64,000 bases of DNA from Nostoc sp. UHCC 0302 (GTDB taxonomy: Bacteria; Cyanobacteriota; Cyanobacteriia; Cyanobacteriales; Nostocaceae): NCBI RefSeq assembly GCF_038096175.1, contig NZ_CP151099.1, positions 5,868,001-5,932,000 of the forward strand. The letters are read 5' to 3'. The notes below the pieces were generated by a model. It was not told where the DNA came from, did not search any database, and saw only the letters and a list, made by a program, of their open reading frames with translations. A program made the translations under genes and the position numbers. This document shows positions 18,228 to 27,798 of the stretch, in pieces; positions within the stretch are counted from its first letter, which is position 1, and the number at the start of each line of letters is the position of its first letter.

Positions 18228-19163
18228 CTAGTAAGAAATAGAATTAATTTTGAATTGTTTATATCCTTGCCAACGTCCTCGCCAGGACGCTAATAATTTT
18301 TTACCTGCGAGAATGCCTTGTTTGGGCAATAGTCTCAGCCATTGTACTAAACCGAAACTATCGCAAGTACCAACAAATACTGACCAGAATAAAAATACAA
18401 TCCGGCGTAGAGGTGGCAGATGTTCTAGTAAAACTAAAGTTTCATTATGAACTAAATTAATAAAGGCAATTTCGTTAAAATTATTCCGCTGATCTTCATC
18501 AAAACGTTGTGCCGGAAAATGATCTACAGCTACTAAAGGATCATAAATTATCTTCCAACCACTCCGCTTCAGGGCAAGCGTAAATGCCATTTCAAAATGT
18601 ACTTGCGCTCCTGTACCGCGCATTCGTTGATCAAAACGCAATTGTCCAACAGCCTTGGTACGAAAACTCATGTTTACGCCTTTGAGAACATCGACTTCGC
18701 GGGGTTCTCCGACTCCTAAGTGATGGTTACCAATGACTCGTCCAAACCACTGCAACTTACCAACTATTTGACGAGAATCAGCTTCTAATTTGCTACCGTG
18801 ATATATCCAATCACGCCCACCTACACCGCCAATGCAACTATCTGAGGTAAAGTGAGCGGCAATCTTTTCTAACCAATCTGGATGGGGTGCAGCATCATCA
18901 TCGGTAATGGAAACAATATCACCTTCTACAGCTGCTAGTCCGGCGTTGAGAGCTGCCACTACTCCAGGTTGCGTCACTGTGACAGTTTGCAATGGCAGAT
19001 CATGCTGATTGAATTGGGCAAGGAATTCCCAAGTTTCTGTATCTATATCACGAACAACGATAATCGCCTGATCAACTGGTTTAGTTTGCTTCCGCAGTGC
19101 CGAAAGGCAACGTGAGAGATCCTGCGGACGGCGATAAGTCGGTATGAGAACTGTGTTCCGCAT
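18228..19163 (-). CDS. Family 2 glycosyltransferase (GT-A)
   Basis: 311 aa. NTVLIPTYRRPQDLSRCLSAL at the start and SITDDDAAPHPDWLEK (metal-binding acidic cluster) are GT2 signatures. GVNMSFRTKAV and HFEMAFTLALKRSGWKIIYDP resemble rhamnosyl- or galactosyl-type GT2 enzymes. Its ATG lies inside the end of the upstream GT4 gene: the two coding regions overlap by 83 bp in different frames. Both ends look authentic because the conserved GT2 motif begins at the second codon. Part of the HEP-like operon. Confidence 0.9.
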   Translation of the reverse strand: MRNTVLIPTYRRPQDLSRCLSALRKQTKPVDQAIIVVRDIDTETWEFLAQFNQHDLPLQTVTVTQPGVVAALNAGLAAVEGDIVSITDDDAAPHPDWLEKIAAHFTSDSCIGGVGGRDWIYHGSKLEADSRQIVGKLQWFGRVIGNHHLGVGEPREVDVLKGVNMSFRTKAVGQLRFDQRMRGTGAQVHFEMAFTLALKRSGWKIIYDPLVAVDHFPAQRFDEDQRNNFNEIAFINLVHNETLVLLEHLPPLRRIVFLFWSVFVGTCDSFGLVQWLRLLPKQGILAGKKLLASWRGRWQGYKQFKINSISY

Positions 19164-20283
19164 TCTTGCTTAACTCCTCGAATAGATCCACATAGGTTTG
19201 TGCCATAGTAGTCCAGCTATGTTGTTCGGCAACGGAGCGAGCGGCTTTCCCCATTTGCTCCATCAGAGGCCGATCGCTCACTAAGGATGATAATGCGATC
19301 GCTAAAGCATCAATATCATCTGAATCAGGCAAGACGATGCCACATTCTGATGTCACTAACTCTGCACCACCAGTCGCCGTGGCTGTAACTACTGGTAGTC
19401 CAGAAGCAAGTGCTTCTAACAATACGAGTGAGCAAGCTTCATATCGGGAAGGAAATACAAATAAATCCACAGCCCGCATCATTTCGGCAATATCACGTCG
19501 ATATTCGACAAAATGCACTCGTTCATTTAACCCTAAAGACGCCGCCATCTGGGGAAATGGGCTGCCTTCGGTGTTCCCCACCACTACTAGATTTAACTCA
19601 GGAACTTTTGCTAGAGCGTGTAATACAGTGTCTAAGTTCTTTCTGGGTGTGCGGATGTCTCCAGCAAATAAGGCTAGGATGACATTCTCTGGTAAACCTA
19701 ATTTTTGCCGATCAGCCACACCAGGGGTAAACTCTTGTAAGTCAACTCCATTGACAATTACCCGAATGTGAGAACGAGGGACGCCAATATTGACTAATTC
19801 TTGCGCTACTTTTTCTGATACAGCTACGACAGCTTGCGTTTTTTGGAAAGCTTGTTTTTCCCAACGGGCATTTAAAGCAGTAAATAGCCACTGGTACAAA
19901 CCATATAAATCTCGACGGTTGCGAGAAATATGAACAGGCGATCGCAACCATGAACTATGGACAAAATGTACAGCATTGATATCAGCAGCAGCTAATGTAA
20001 TCGCTCCGTTGACTTTGACTAAATCAATGCTGGAGCGATTTTTACGCAACCATTCCGCACTTTTTTGAGCAAAGATAAAATTACGAATGAATTCTGTTGG
20101 ATACTTTTGAACTGGAATTGATATCCAGTTAACTTGGCTATGATTTTCTAGTTCTGGGGCGATTTCGCTTGCTAATAATGTGAGATGGTGACCGCGGCGG
20201 ATTGCTTCTTTGGCAACTTCGTAGTTTACCCGCCCTTGACCATCACCTTTTTTAATTTTGTGGGTAACAATACAAAGTTTCAT
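19081..20283 (-). CDS. Family 4 glycosyltransferase
   Basis: 400 aa, GT-B. MKLCIVTHKIKKGDGQGRVNYEVAKEA, then AVVAVSEKVAQELVNIGVP, ALFAGDIRTPRKNLDTVLHA, and EX7E in FPSRYEACSLVLLEALASGLPVVT. The last about 27 residues (HTDLSPSAGSLTLPFG..) are encoded in the 83 bp shared with the next gene and look poorly constrained, consistent with an extension into the neighbour. Member of the minus-strand polysaccharide operon. Specificity unknown. Confidence 0.9.
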   Translation of the reverse strand: MKLCIVTHKIKKGDGQGRVNYEVAKEAIRRGHHLTLLASEIAPELENHSQVNWISIPVQKYPTEFIRNFIFAQKSAEWLRKNRSSIDLVKVNGAITLAAADINAVHFVHSSWLRSPVHISRNRRDLYGLYQWLFTALNARWEKQAFQKTQAVVAVSEKVAQELVNIGVPRSHIRVIVNGVDLQEFTPGVADRQKLGLPENVILALFAGDIRTPRKNLDTVLHALAKVPELNLVVVGNTEGSPFPQMAASLGLNERVHFVEYRRDIAEMMRAVDLFVFPSRYEACSLVLLEALASGLPVVTATATGGAELVTSECGIVLPDSDDIDALAIALSSLVSDRPLMEQMGKAARSVAEQHSWTTMAQTYVDLFEELSKNAEHSSHTDLSPSAGSLTLPFGTAEAN

Positions 20284-20589
20284 GTTTTTTCACGCAGAGG
20301 CGCAGAGGCGCGGAGGAAGAAAAGAGTTTAAAATTGGGCTTTTTTCAGAAAATCAATATAATAATAATTCTGTTTGAAGATGTGCCAAACTATATGAGGA
20401 ACGAACCACAAAGGGCGCAAAGGACACAAAGAAAGAAGCCGATAAAATGGGACACAGCCTCACAAATAAATGGTATAAAGCAGTTCTCAGTAATTGATAA
20501 AATCTTTTCTTGTTACTCTTAGCGCCCTTTGTGTCCTTAGCGGTTCGTTTAAATAAATTATCCTTCATCAATTAAATAGAAGTGCTACA
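20284..20589. repeat. Intergenic region with an inverted pair of dispersed repeats
   Basis: Near 20288-20312 is a cgcagaggcgcagagg tract. 20401-20431 (ACGAACCACAAAGGGCGC..) and 20519-20549 (..GTCCTTAGCGGTTCGTT) form inverted copies of the common cyanobacterial cacaaagggcgc/caaaggacac repeat, about 90 bp apart, with the two inner blocks in swapped order. No real gene was seen in either strand. Confidence 0.6.
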
Positions 20590-21582
20590 TTACTTTGATG
20601 TTTTTAGCAATTTATTGGCTAATATCCGTGGAGTAAAGCTGAGAGTTAACGCTGTTATGGTTCGCAAATTAAACTTTTGTTCGCTGAGTGCTTGGAAGAA
20701 ATAAGGGCGTGCTGCTGTTGATTGTTGAATTCTTAGTAAACCAATTCCTAATGTTGTATTAGCTGCTAACCATTGCTGTTGGAAGTATGCTTTAAATTCT
20801 TGTAAACGAGTATCTTGCATAAAGACTTTGTAGCAAAACATTTCGCTTTTAGCTTTGCGAATTTTAGCTTGCACATCTCGACTTCCACTGAGCATTGTAT
20901 CAGTAAGCTCATGGGCGCGATATCGTGTCAATCTTTCTGGATAATAGTATGCACTATAACCAGATATACAACAGAGGTAGGTTAAATATAAATCCCACAT
21001 TCCGCCAACTTCTGAGGGGATACTATCCCAATCAATCAGACCATTGCGAATTAGACAAGCTGCGGCAGTAGGTATGCTTTTATCTACTAACCCAATTTTA
21101 CATAAAGATTGATGAACTCCTTTTGCGAGTTTGTTACGTTTGTAATTGCGTGTATTTTCTTCAGTTCCAACATGATTAATGCTGCCATATCTATCGATGA
21201 TGTAGTGGTCGCAAAAAGCGATAATTGACTCTGGATTTTCTTCTAAAGCTGGTACAAGCTTTGCTAAAAAGTCTTCATTCCACATATCATCATCATGTAG
21301 GCTAGCAATATATTTGCCTTTTGCCATTTTGAAGGCGTGTAACTGATTAGCAAGCATACCTACATTTTGCTGTTGTCGCCAAAATCGAATGCGTGAATCG
21401 CTAAAAGATGCGACAATACTTTGGGGATTTTCTAGGCTACAATTATCAGAAACAATAATTTCAATATTTTGATAAGTCTGTTTTACAGCACTAGCGATCG
21501 CTTGCTTTAGATAATCTGCTCGATTATAAGTTGGAATAATAACACTGACTAACGGTTGTTGATATTCTGTATCTGATAACAT
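20590..21582 (-). CDS. Family 2 glycosyltransferase
   Basis: 330 aa. VSVIIPTYNRADYLKQAIAS, IIVSDNCSLENPQ and YIASLHDDDMWNEDFL are the GT-A nucleotide-binding and metal-binding motifs. The C-terminal about 80 residues are helical and basic, without a clear transmembrane segment. Part of the HEP-like run between two GT4 genes. Acts on the cytoplasmic side of the membrane; donor sugar unknown. Confidence 0.9.
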   Translation of the reverse strand: MLSDTEYQQPLVSVIIPTYNRADYLKQAIASAVKQTYQNIEIIVSDNCSLENPQSIVASFSDSRIRFWRQQQNVGMLANQLHAFKMAKGKYIASLHDDDMWNEDFLAKLVPALEENPESIIAFCDHYIIDRYGSINHVGTEENTRNYKRNKLAKGVHQSLCKIGLVDKSIPTAAACLIRNGLIDWDSIPSEVGGMWDLYLTYLCCISGYSAYYYPERLTRYRAHELTDTMLSGSRDVQAKIRKAKSEMFCYKVFMQDTRLQEFKAYFQQQWLAANTTLGIGLLRIQQSTAARPYFFQALSEQKFNLRTITALTLSFTPRILANKLLKTSK

Positions 21583-21617
21583 ATTTTTCTAGGTCTCAAT
21601 TACGAATTATTATGTAC

Positions 21618-22778
21618 TTATGCAGAAAATTCAAATATTACTTTCTCATAAATTTCTTGCAGTTGTTTGACATGAACATCCATTGTAAGTTCTTTCATAA
21701 AGAAAGCATGACCTTGTTCACCGATACGCCGACTTTTTTCATAATCTGTGAACAATTCAGTAATCACATCAGCGAGCTTTTTGATATTATTAGCTGGAAC
21801 AAGAATACCAGTTTCACCATCTACTAAATGTTCGGGGATACCTCCAACTGCACTGGCAATTACAGGTCGATAACGAGCATAAGCTTCTAGAGTGACAAGT
21901 CCAGCAGGCTCAGGCCAAATACTGGGGAATATAACAGTAAAGCACTGTTGATAAAGCGTATTTAATTGCTCCTTATTACACCAACCATGCCAAGTGATCC
22001 GGTTATTTAATCCTAATTTACTAGCTAATTTTTCTAAGCGGGGTCTATCCCATCCTTCACCTGCTATATCTAGCTGAATTTGTGGATTTGTATTTGCTAA
22101 AGTTTTGAGTAGCCATTCTAGCCCTTTATCAGGAACAATCCGCCCAACAAACAAAATTCTATGCTTTTGGTGAATTTCTAAACTTAAGGGTGCAGCAGCA
22201 ATTTGTGGTACTGAGGTTCCACAACGTAGGGTGACAATTTTATTAGATGATATACCATTTCTAATCAATTGTTCTCGAACATAGTTACTATTAGCAATAA
22301 TAGTAACTTTTAGGGTTTTTAAAATATTGATTACTCGATGAGAGTGCTGGAATTCATTAATTGCTTTTTGGGGTCTGCGACTGCCACAGCCATCTACTAT
22401 TTTGCCCCAACTACATCCCAGATAAGAAAAATTTCGTTCACAAATTCCAGCCCTACTTGGTAGATATTTTGTACCACTAGGACAGTATGTTGAATGATTG
22501 TGAACGGTGAAGACAGTAGGGCATTTACCTGTAAGTCCCAATAATAAATCTGGGCTGTGAAGATGCAGCAATTTGAACTGGCTCTGGTCAATATTATCAA
22601 GCGATTTGATGACGCTTGCGCTCACATCAGGTAGTTGATAATTAATTAGAGAAGTTAAATAAGTTTCAGCGCCGCCACTTCCATTGACATTGAAACCAGA
22701 GCAATGATAAATCAATGTTTTATCAAAGTTTTCTCGGCTAATTTTTTTTTGCGCTGCATCTGCTATTAGTTTAGACAT
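21618..22778 (-). CDS. Family 4 glycosyltransferase
   Basis: About 386 aa from ATG 22778; a GTG two codons upstream is possible. The acceptor domain has FNVNGSGGAETYLTSLI and VFTVHNHSTYCPSG with a Cys-rich stretch (CERNFSYLGCSWGK..DGCGS) seen in a GT4 subgroup. The donor domain has ILFVGRIVPDKGLEWLLKTL and EX7E in SIWPEPAGLVTLEAYARYRPVIAS. It sits 35 bp upstream of the GT2 gene and belongs to the same operon. Confidence 0.9.
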   Translation of the reverse strand: MSKLIADAAQKKISRENFDKTLIYHCSGFNVNGSGGAETYLTSLINYQLPDVSASVIKSLDNIDQSQFKLLHLHSPDLLLGLTGKCPTVFTVHNHSTYCPSGTKYLPSRAGICERNFSYLGCSWGKIVDGCGSRRPQKAINEFQHSHRVINILKTLKVTIIANSNYVREQLIRNGISSNKIVTLRCGTSVPQIAAAPLSLEIHQKHRILFVGRIVPDKGLEWLLKTLANTNPQIQLDIAGEGWDRPRLEKLASKLGLNNRITWHGWCNKEQLNTLYQQCFTVIFPSIWPEPAGLVTLEAYARYRPVIASAVGGIPEHLVDGETGILVPANNIKKLADVITELFTDYEKSRRIGEQGHAFFMKELTMDVHVKQLQEIYEKVIFEFSA

Positions 22779-22830
22779 TCCCACTCTCTACTATCCACAA
22801 TGTTAGAAATTAAAAATTACCAGTTACGAA

Positions 22831-24030
22831 TTAATTCAATAATCCCTGATTTATAAATATTTGTTGTAGCTGTTGTTTGTAAAGTTCTTCAGTATAAACA
22901 AGGGCAGTAGCTCTAGCGACTTTACCCATTTCTTGACGAATCGATTCATTAGCAGCTAAAAAATCTAATTTCTCAGCAATTGCTATTTCATCTCTGGGCG
23001 GTACAATAAATCCATTCACACCATCTTGAACTAAGTCTGCTGCACCACAATGAGAAGTTACAATTACAGGTAAACCACAAGCCATAGCTTCAAGTGCTAC
23101 TAGCCCGAAACCATCTTCAACAGAAGGTAAAACTAGTACTGAGCAACGACTGAATACTTGTACAGGTTCTTGCTCGCTAAAATTCCAAAATTCTTGTTTG
23201 ATATTAGAATTCTGATTTAATGTTTTTTCAACAAAAAGCCGCAAAATCCGGGTTGATGTTCCACCTATTAATAAAAGCTCCGAATTAGGAATCTTAGCTT
23301 GTATAAAAGCTGGGATTAAATATTGTACTCCTTTACGGGGTTCGATTGTACCTATATAAAGAGGTCGAAAAATAGAATCATTTTTGGGAGCGGGATAGAA
23401 CCTTTCAGTATTAATAAAAGGATTGATAACAGTAATTTTTTCCGCAGGAACTCCTGCATCAATAAATGTTTGTTTAGCAACATTTGAAAGTACAACGATT
23501 AACTCAGCTTGCTCACACTCTTCTGAGAAGCGTTGCAGCATCATCGGATTCATAGTTGCCACAGTAGAATCAGCCAGGAACTGCATCTCTTGTTGGATTT
23601 GTTTTTGCATGAAAGGGAGGTAATTATTCAAGCAATATAGCCAAGCGATCGCACCTTTTGCTTTTGCTGTTTTAAAGCCTAAATTAGTTTGTCCTGCTAC
23701 CCCCATAATTAGATCACACGGTTGGGATTGTAATTTTTTGCTTACCTGTTGATCAAAATATAAATCGCTAAGTAGTACAGCCAAGTCATTGCGACGACGT
23801 AACAAAGGAGTGGCTAGTAATCGTTTGCTCCAGCGAGAATAGCCAACAGGATAAACTGGAAAATTAGTTTCAAACGTTTCCATTTCTGCACAAAATACAG
23901 TTAAATCTGCTATTTTGCTGAGTCCTGCTGCGGCATTTGCTAAACAAACTCCTTGCCCTCCTATACCTAAATTTGTGTTACAAGTAAGCGAAACTTTAGC
24001 TAACTTTGAAGGTGAAATATTGACAGTCAT
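22831..24030 (-). CDS. Family 4 glycosyltransferase
   Basis: 399 aa. TNLGIGGQGVCLANAAAGL is the glycine-rich acceptor loop. LYIGTIEPRKGVQYLIPAFIQ and EX7E in PSVEDGFGLVALEAMACGLPVIVT mark the donor domain. It follows the HepA-like exporter gene by 115 bp, the same position as glycosyltransferases downstream of hepA in Anabaena sp. PCC 7120. ATG start. Confidence 0.9.
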   Translation of the reverse strand: MTVNISPSKLAKVSLTCNTNLGIGGQGVCLANAAAGLSKIADLTVFCAEMETFETNFPVYPVGYSRWSKRLLATPLLRRRNDLAVLLSDLYFDQQVSKKLQSQPCDLIMGVAGQTNLGFKTAKAKGAIAWLYCLNNYLPFMQKQIQQEMQFLADSTVATMNPMMLQRFSEECEQAELIVVLSNVAKQTFIDAGVPAEKITVINPFINTERFYPAPKNDSIFRPLYIGTIEPRKGVQYLIPAFIQAKIPNSELLLIGGTSTRILRLFVEKTLNQNSNIKQEFWNFSEQEPVQVFSRCSVLVLPSVEDGFGLVALEAMACGLPVIVTSHCGAADLVQDGVNGFIVPPRDEIAIAEKLDFLAANESIRQEMGKVARATALVYTEELYKQQLQQIFINQGLLN

Positions 24031-24145
24031 GCCTAGAAAAACGTGTAGGTTGCTAATTGTGTATGCGGTAGTTGCAACCCATAATAACTTGTAATTAATA
24101 CATACTCAAAAAAGGCTTGATCTCAGCTTTGTCTATTTTTTAAGC

Positions 24146-25981
24146 TTAGCGATGTTGCATTTGGTGATATTTCCAAAACTTGCCTTGAAGCTCAAGTAGT
24201 TCTTGATAATTACCTTGTTCTACGATTCGTCCTTGTTCTAAAACTACAACTTTATCTGCTTTGGCAATAGTAGATAAACGGTGAGCGATCGCAATTACTG
24301 TTCTACCAACAGATAACTTTTCTAATGAGTCTTGAATCAACCGCTCAGTTACCGAATCAAGTGCGCTTGTTGCTTCATCTAAAATGAGAATTTCTGGATC
24401 GCGCAGTAAAGCACGTGCAATTGCAATCCGCTGTCTTTGTCCTCCAGATAATCTGACACCTCTATCTCCTAGTTGTGTGTCAAAACCTTCGGGCATTTCT
24501 AAAATAAATTCTAATGCATTCGCTCTTTCGGCAGCTTCTTTAATTTCATCTGTAGTTGCTCCCGGTGTACCGTAAGCAATATTATTCCAAACAGAAGTGT
24601 TGAAAATAAATGTATCTTGACTAACAACAGCTATTCTAGAACGCAGGGAGTTTATTTCAAATCGTCGTAAATCAATTTCATCTATGTAAATATTTCCTTC
24701 TGTAGCATCATAAAATCGGGGAATTAAATCAGCAAGTGTTGTTTTACCAGCACCAGATGCTCCCACTAATGCCGTCATTTTTCCTCGTTCAATGGTAAGC
24801 GTAACATTATGTAGTACTCGTTGATTAGCATCGTAGCCAAAATCAACAGATACTAAGTCGATTGACCTTTTTAAATTTTGAAACTGAACTGTCCCGTTGT
24901 GGAAGTAAATTTTATCGTCAGTTCTCAGTAGGTTTTTAATATTGTCGACTGAACCTTGGAGAGTGCTGAGAAAGGCTCTAGTACCATTAATATCTTGAAC
25001 GAACGGTACAAGGCGAAATAGTACAAAGAAAAAGGTTAGCAAGGAAGCTACTTGTAGTGTCCCATTAATCACAAAGTTAGTGAATGCCAAAATAATCATT
25101 CCAACCAGGACTGTAGTTGCGATGCCCTCAGCAATTGGCCTCACCATTGTCCAGATTAATATAACTTTAGTGGAACTGGTAACCACGCGATCGCTAGCTT
25201 TGTAATAACGTTCACGCTCAAATTCTTGCGTCCCAGAAGCGTGAACGGTACGAATACCATTAATAAATTCTATGGCTGTTGATGTAAAATTACCGTTGGC
25301 TACCGACATCCCAAAACTTGCTTCTCTGACTCTGGCATTTAGAGTGGATAATCCCACACCTAAAAGTGTAAATAACAATACTGAAATTATTGTTAATTGC
25401 CACGAAAGTACGAGCATTGATATGAGGTAAACTAGGGTTGTCAGTCCTTTAGTAAGCAAAAATGCCCCACCACTAAAACCTTGCTTTATCCTCTCAATTT
25501 CTGTGGTAATTGTGTTTATCAGTTCACCAGAACGAGTTTTGGCGAAGTAGCTTAACGATAAAGATTGTAACTGTTCAAATATTTGTTTGCGTAGGCGATC
25601 GCTAAGATTTAATTGGCATAACTCAGTATATACTTGTGCAAAGTAATTGAACCCTACACGTAACCAAGTACTGAATAAGATTAATAGAGATATCCGATAT
25701 AGGCGGCTGACTGCTGGTGCATTAGCTCCTAATACCAAATTATCAAACCAGTCTATCCCTATCTTGATTGGTTGAGCATTAGGACTGGTTAAATTTTGCA
25801 AAAATGATAGTAAAAAACCAATACTGAACCCTTCAAACGTAGCTGCTAAAACTGAAAAAACTAAAGCAAGAATGACAAGCTTACGAAAGTGTTTTAATTC
25901 TTGTAAAATTAAATAGTTATCTCGCCAAAATCTAGTAGTCTTAATTAGAGTATTTAGCGGTTGAGAAAGTTTTAAAGGCAT
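24146..25981 (-). CDS. hepA: HepA-like ABC exporter (fused membrane and ATPase domains)
   Basis: 611 aa half-transporter of the MsbA/type IV exporter class. An N-terminal six-helix membrane domain (about residues 30-340) precedes the nucleotide-binding domain. Walker A is GASGAGKTTL (about 405), the Q-loop VVSQDTF, the signature LSGGQRQRIAIARAL (about 513), Walker B ILILDEATSALD, and the H-loop IAIAHRLSTI. In Anabaena, HepA is required for the heterocyst envelope polysaccharide layer. The call rests on family, length and order directly after a hepC-like gene and before several glycosyltransferases. Probable substrate is a lipid-linked glycan. A generic lipid or glycan exporter is the alternative. 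Confidence 0.85.
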   Translation of the reverse strand: MPLKLSQPLNTLIKTTRFWRDNYLILQELKHFRKLVILALVFSVLAATFEGFSIGFLLSFLQNLTSPNAQPIKIGIDWFDNLVLGANAPAVSRLYRISLLILFSTWLRVGFNYFAQVYTELCQLNLSDRLRKQIFEQLQSLSLSYFAKTRSGELINTITTEIERIKQGFSGGAFLLTKGLTTLVYLISMLVLSWQLTIISVLLFTLLGVGLSTLNARVREASFGMSVANGNFTSTAIEFINGIRTVHASGTQEFERERYYKASDRVVTSSTKVILIWTMVRPIAEGIATTVLVGMIILAFTNFVINGTLQVASLLTFFFVLFRLVPFVQDINGTRAFLSTLQGSVDNIKNLLRTDDKIYFHNGTVQFQNLKRSIDLVSVDFGYDANQRVLHNVTLTIERGKMTALVGASGAGKTTLADLIPRFYDATEGNIYIDEIDLRRFEINSLRSRIAVVSQDTFIFNTSVWNNIAYGTPGATTDEIKEAAERANALEFILEMPEGFDTQLGDRGVRLSGGQRQRIAIARALLRDPEILILDEATSALDSVTERLIQDSLEKLSVGRTVIAIAHRLSTIAKADKVVVLEQGRIVEQGNYQELLELQGKFWKYHQMQHR

Positions 25982-26156
25982 GAGTATTTTTTAATATATA
26001 GACTACTGTAGATTCTATACAAGCAATTTTTTCCAGATGGAGTGCGGCAAATGAACTAATCAATTACCGCACTGTTCGCCAAGAGTTATTTGGACAAAAC
26101 TAGCTTGTCGCTAGCGCTAATTACAAACTTTATCAACTCAATAGCTAAAAGTTAAA

Positions 26157-26921
26157 TTACAGTGTGGAACTATCTAAATGTAACAATTTGGGTTGTGTCT
26201 CTACTTCCCATGAAGCAGTAATTCCTGGTAAATTATTTAGCTGCCGTTGTTCTTTTAAACTTAGTTGTACCGCGTCCTCTAAAGTCCAACAGCGGGAGCC
26301 GAGCAAACCCATTTCACCACGCAACACATTAAATAATTGGGGCAAATTATCCACACCATATTTACACATCCAACTTCCTAACGGTGTAAGCTTGTACTTT
26401 TTAGTTGTACAAAACTTGATTGCTCGAAAGAGTTTTCCTCGTTGTCCAACGTGCCACTCACAAGAAAAAAGTGATTCTGGAGAGTCAGATTGTATTAGCA
26501 TAACTAATATCAGCATTACTGGGCTGATTATTAGCAATAATACTAAAGCAATCATCCAATCAATTAGTCGCTGCAACCACCTTAAAGATTGGCTACTTTG
26601 TTTTGGCAGTTTATTCCCAGGAGGTATACGTAGGAATATTGGCTTATGAGCTTGTTCGCAAGCATCTGCCCAAAACCTCAGCGAAGACTCACCCAGCTTT
26701 GGATCTATACTTACTAGATTTACTGGCGAATGCTTTAAGCACTCTACTAACAATGGCTGGTTATGTAATGAAGGCAAATATGGTTGTTTAACTTGTCCAG
26801 ACGGCTTCACTAACAGTTGACCCCGCCGCCATTGTAGTGTGCAATCACAGAAGTGATTATCTTGCTTTTGCTGGCTTTGATTATAAAAATTCTGTAGATT
26901 TGGAATTATTGTGGTTGTCAT
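26157..26921 (-). CDS. hepC: HepC-like sugar transferase (polyprenyl-phosphate hexose-1-P transferase family)
   Basis: About 254 aa from ATG 26921 (MTTTIIPNL..); an in-frame TTG at 26981 gives 20 more residues. After a variable N-terminal part there is one hydrophobic hairpin (LIDWMIALVLLLIISPVMLI) and the compact catalytic region of the bacterial sugar-transferase family: VGQRGKLFRAIKFCT, KYGVDNLPQLFNVLRGEMGLLGSRC and NNLPGITASWEVE. The usual KFRSM and DELPQL motifs appear as KFCTT and DNLPQL, a divergent form. It sits directly upstream of hepA as in Anabaena. Likely role: loading or controlling the first sugar of the envelope polysaccharide. Confidence 0.8.
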   Translation of the reverse strand: MTTTIIPNLQNFYNQSQQKQDNHFCDCTLQWRRGQLLVKPSGQVKQPYLPSLHNQPLLVECLKHSPVNLVSIDPKLGESSLRFWADACEQAHKPIFLRIPPGNKLPKQSSQSLRWLQRLIDWMIALVLLLIISPVMLILVMLIQSDSPESLFSCEWHVGQRGKLFRAIKFCTTKKYKLTPLGSWMCKYGVDNLPQLFNVLRGEMGLLGSRCWTLEDAVQLSLKEQRQLNNLPGITASWEVETQPKLLHLDSSTL

Positions 26922-27798
26922 ACGTCTTTGATTTATACAGTAGTGAATTGCTGAAGTGTTATCAAAGGCTATCAATGCCAAAGACTCTGTATGAATCTTT
27001 TTTTACTCTAAAAAGCTGTAGATAATTATGTGCAAACGTATGCTTTTTTTTACTTGCCTTCTAGACAAGTAGACATCTTTCGTCATTCTACTGCTTTCAA
27101 GATGCACAAACGAAAACGATACTGACTAGTAAGTTCAGTGACAATAAACGTAACGGAGATGCTTGTTGAAAAACTGAAGATTTACTCCTAAAATTACAGA
27201 CGGTGGGGAAGTGCAGAGCAAAGTCACCCCATCGCTCAATTGCTCGATATCTACGTTAATTGTACTTACTTATTAGTTTAATAAATCTAACAAAACTAGT
27301 TCACTTTTGTCTTTTAGTTTGCTGGAAGGGCTTTAATCTCTAGAATATAAGACTTTATAGAAGTAAATAAGGCTCAAATAATTTCTTTATTTACTCTTTA
27401 ATTAGCCTATGCTTTTTGTGGTTAATTATGAAGGGTGGATAAATATACGTATAATCTCAATTTATAATTGAGATTAAATTCTAACACTAAAAAAGTTCAA
27501 ATATTACTAATTATATATTAATCTAATTCTCAGCCTTTTAATAGATTTTATTTAAATTTTGTCGAGTTAATCAAAAATAGATTATTCAACTAAAATGTGT
27601 GCGATTAACAGATGCGATCGCCCAAGGGGCAGTGGTATTTATTAATCTCAAGTTCAAAAATCTTTGCAACATATCAATTGGCTGTAGGGGCATACAACTA
27701 ACTGTACGCCCCTACCTATCTATATGTAGCAGGAATTTTGTGAAATGGTGTTAGATGCGATGCCCTTGGTAGGGCTTTGCCCATCGCCCAAACTTAGA
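26922..27798. promoter_or_regulatory. Long upstream region of hepC-hepA
   Basis: About 880 bp of AT-rich sequence between the Wzc-like gene and hepC, the longest gap inside the island, and so a likely site of a heterocyst-regulated promoter. Seen: a palindrome at 27453-27475, and a dispersed repeat at about 27653-27715 (CAACATATCAATTGGCTGTA) that recurs at about 61500-61530. No convincing NtcA box was found. Confidence 0.45.
27453..27475. repeat. 10-bp-arm palindrome upstream of hepC
   Basis: AATCTCAATT (27453-27462) and AATTGAGATT (27466-27475) pair around TAT, roughly 530 bp upstream of the hepC start and 320 bp after the Wzc-like stop. A protein-binding site or transcript hairpin; only the symmetry is seen. 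Confidence 0.5.

Noticed and set aside
20334-20571. Overlapping plus- and minus-strand frames of 62 and 72 codons
   Set aside because: Both arise from the inverted cacaaagggcgc repeat pair; neither has coding character.
26007-26021. TGTA-N7-TACA upstream of hepA, NtcA-box-like
   Set aside because: The NtcA consensus requires N8 between the half-sites; this has N7 and lies only about 26-40 bp from the ATG.
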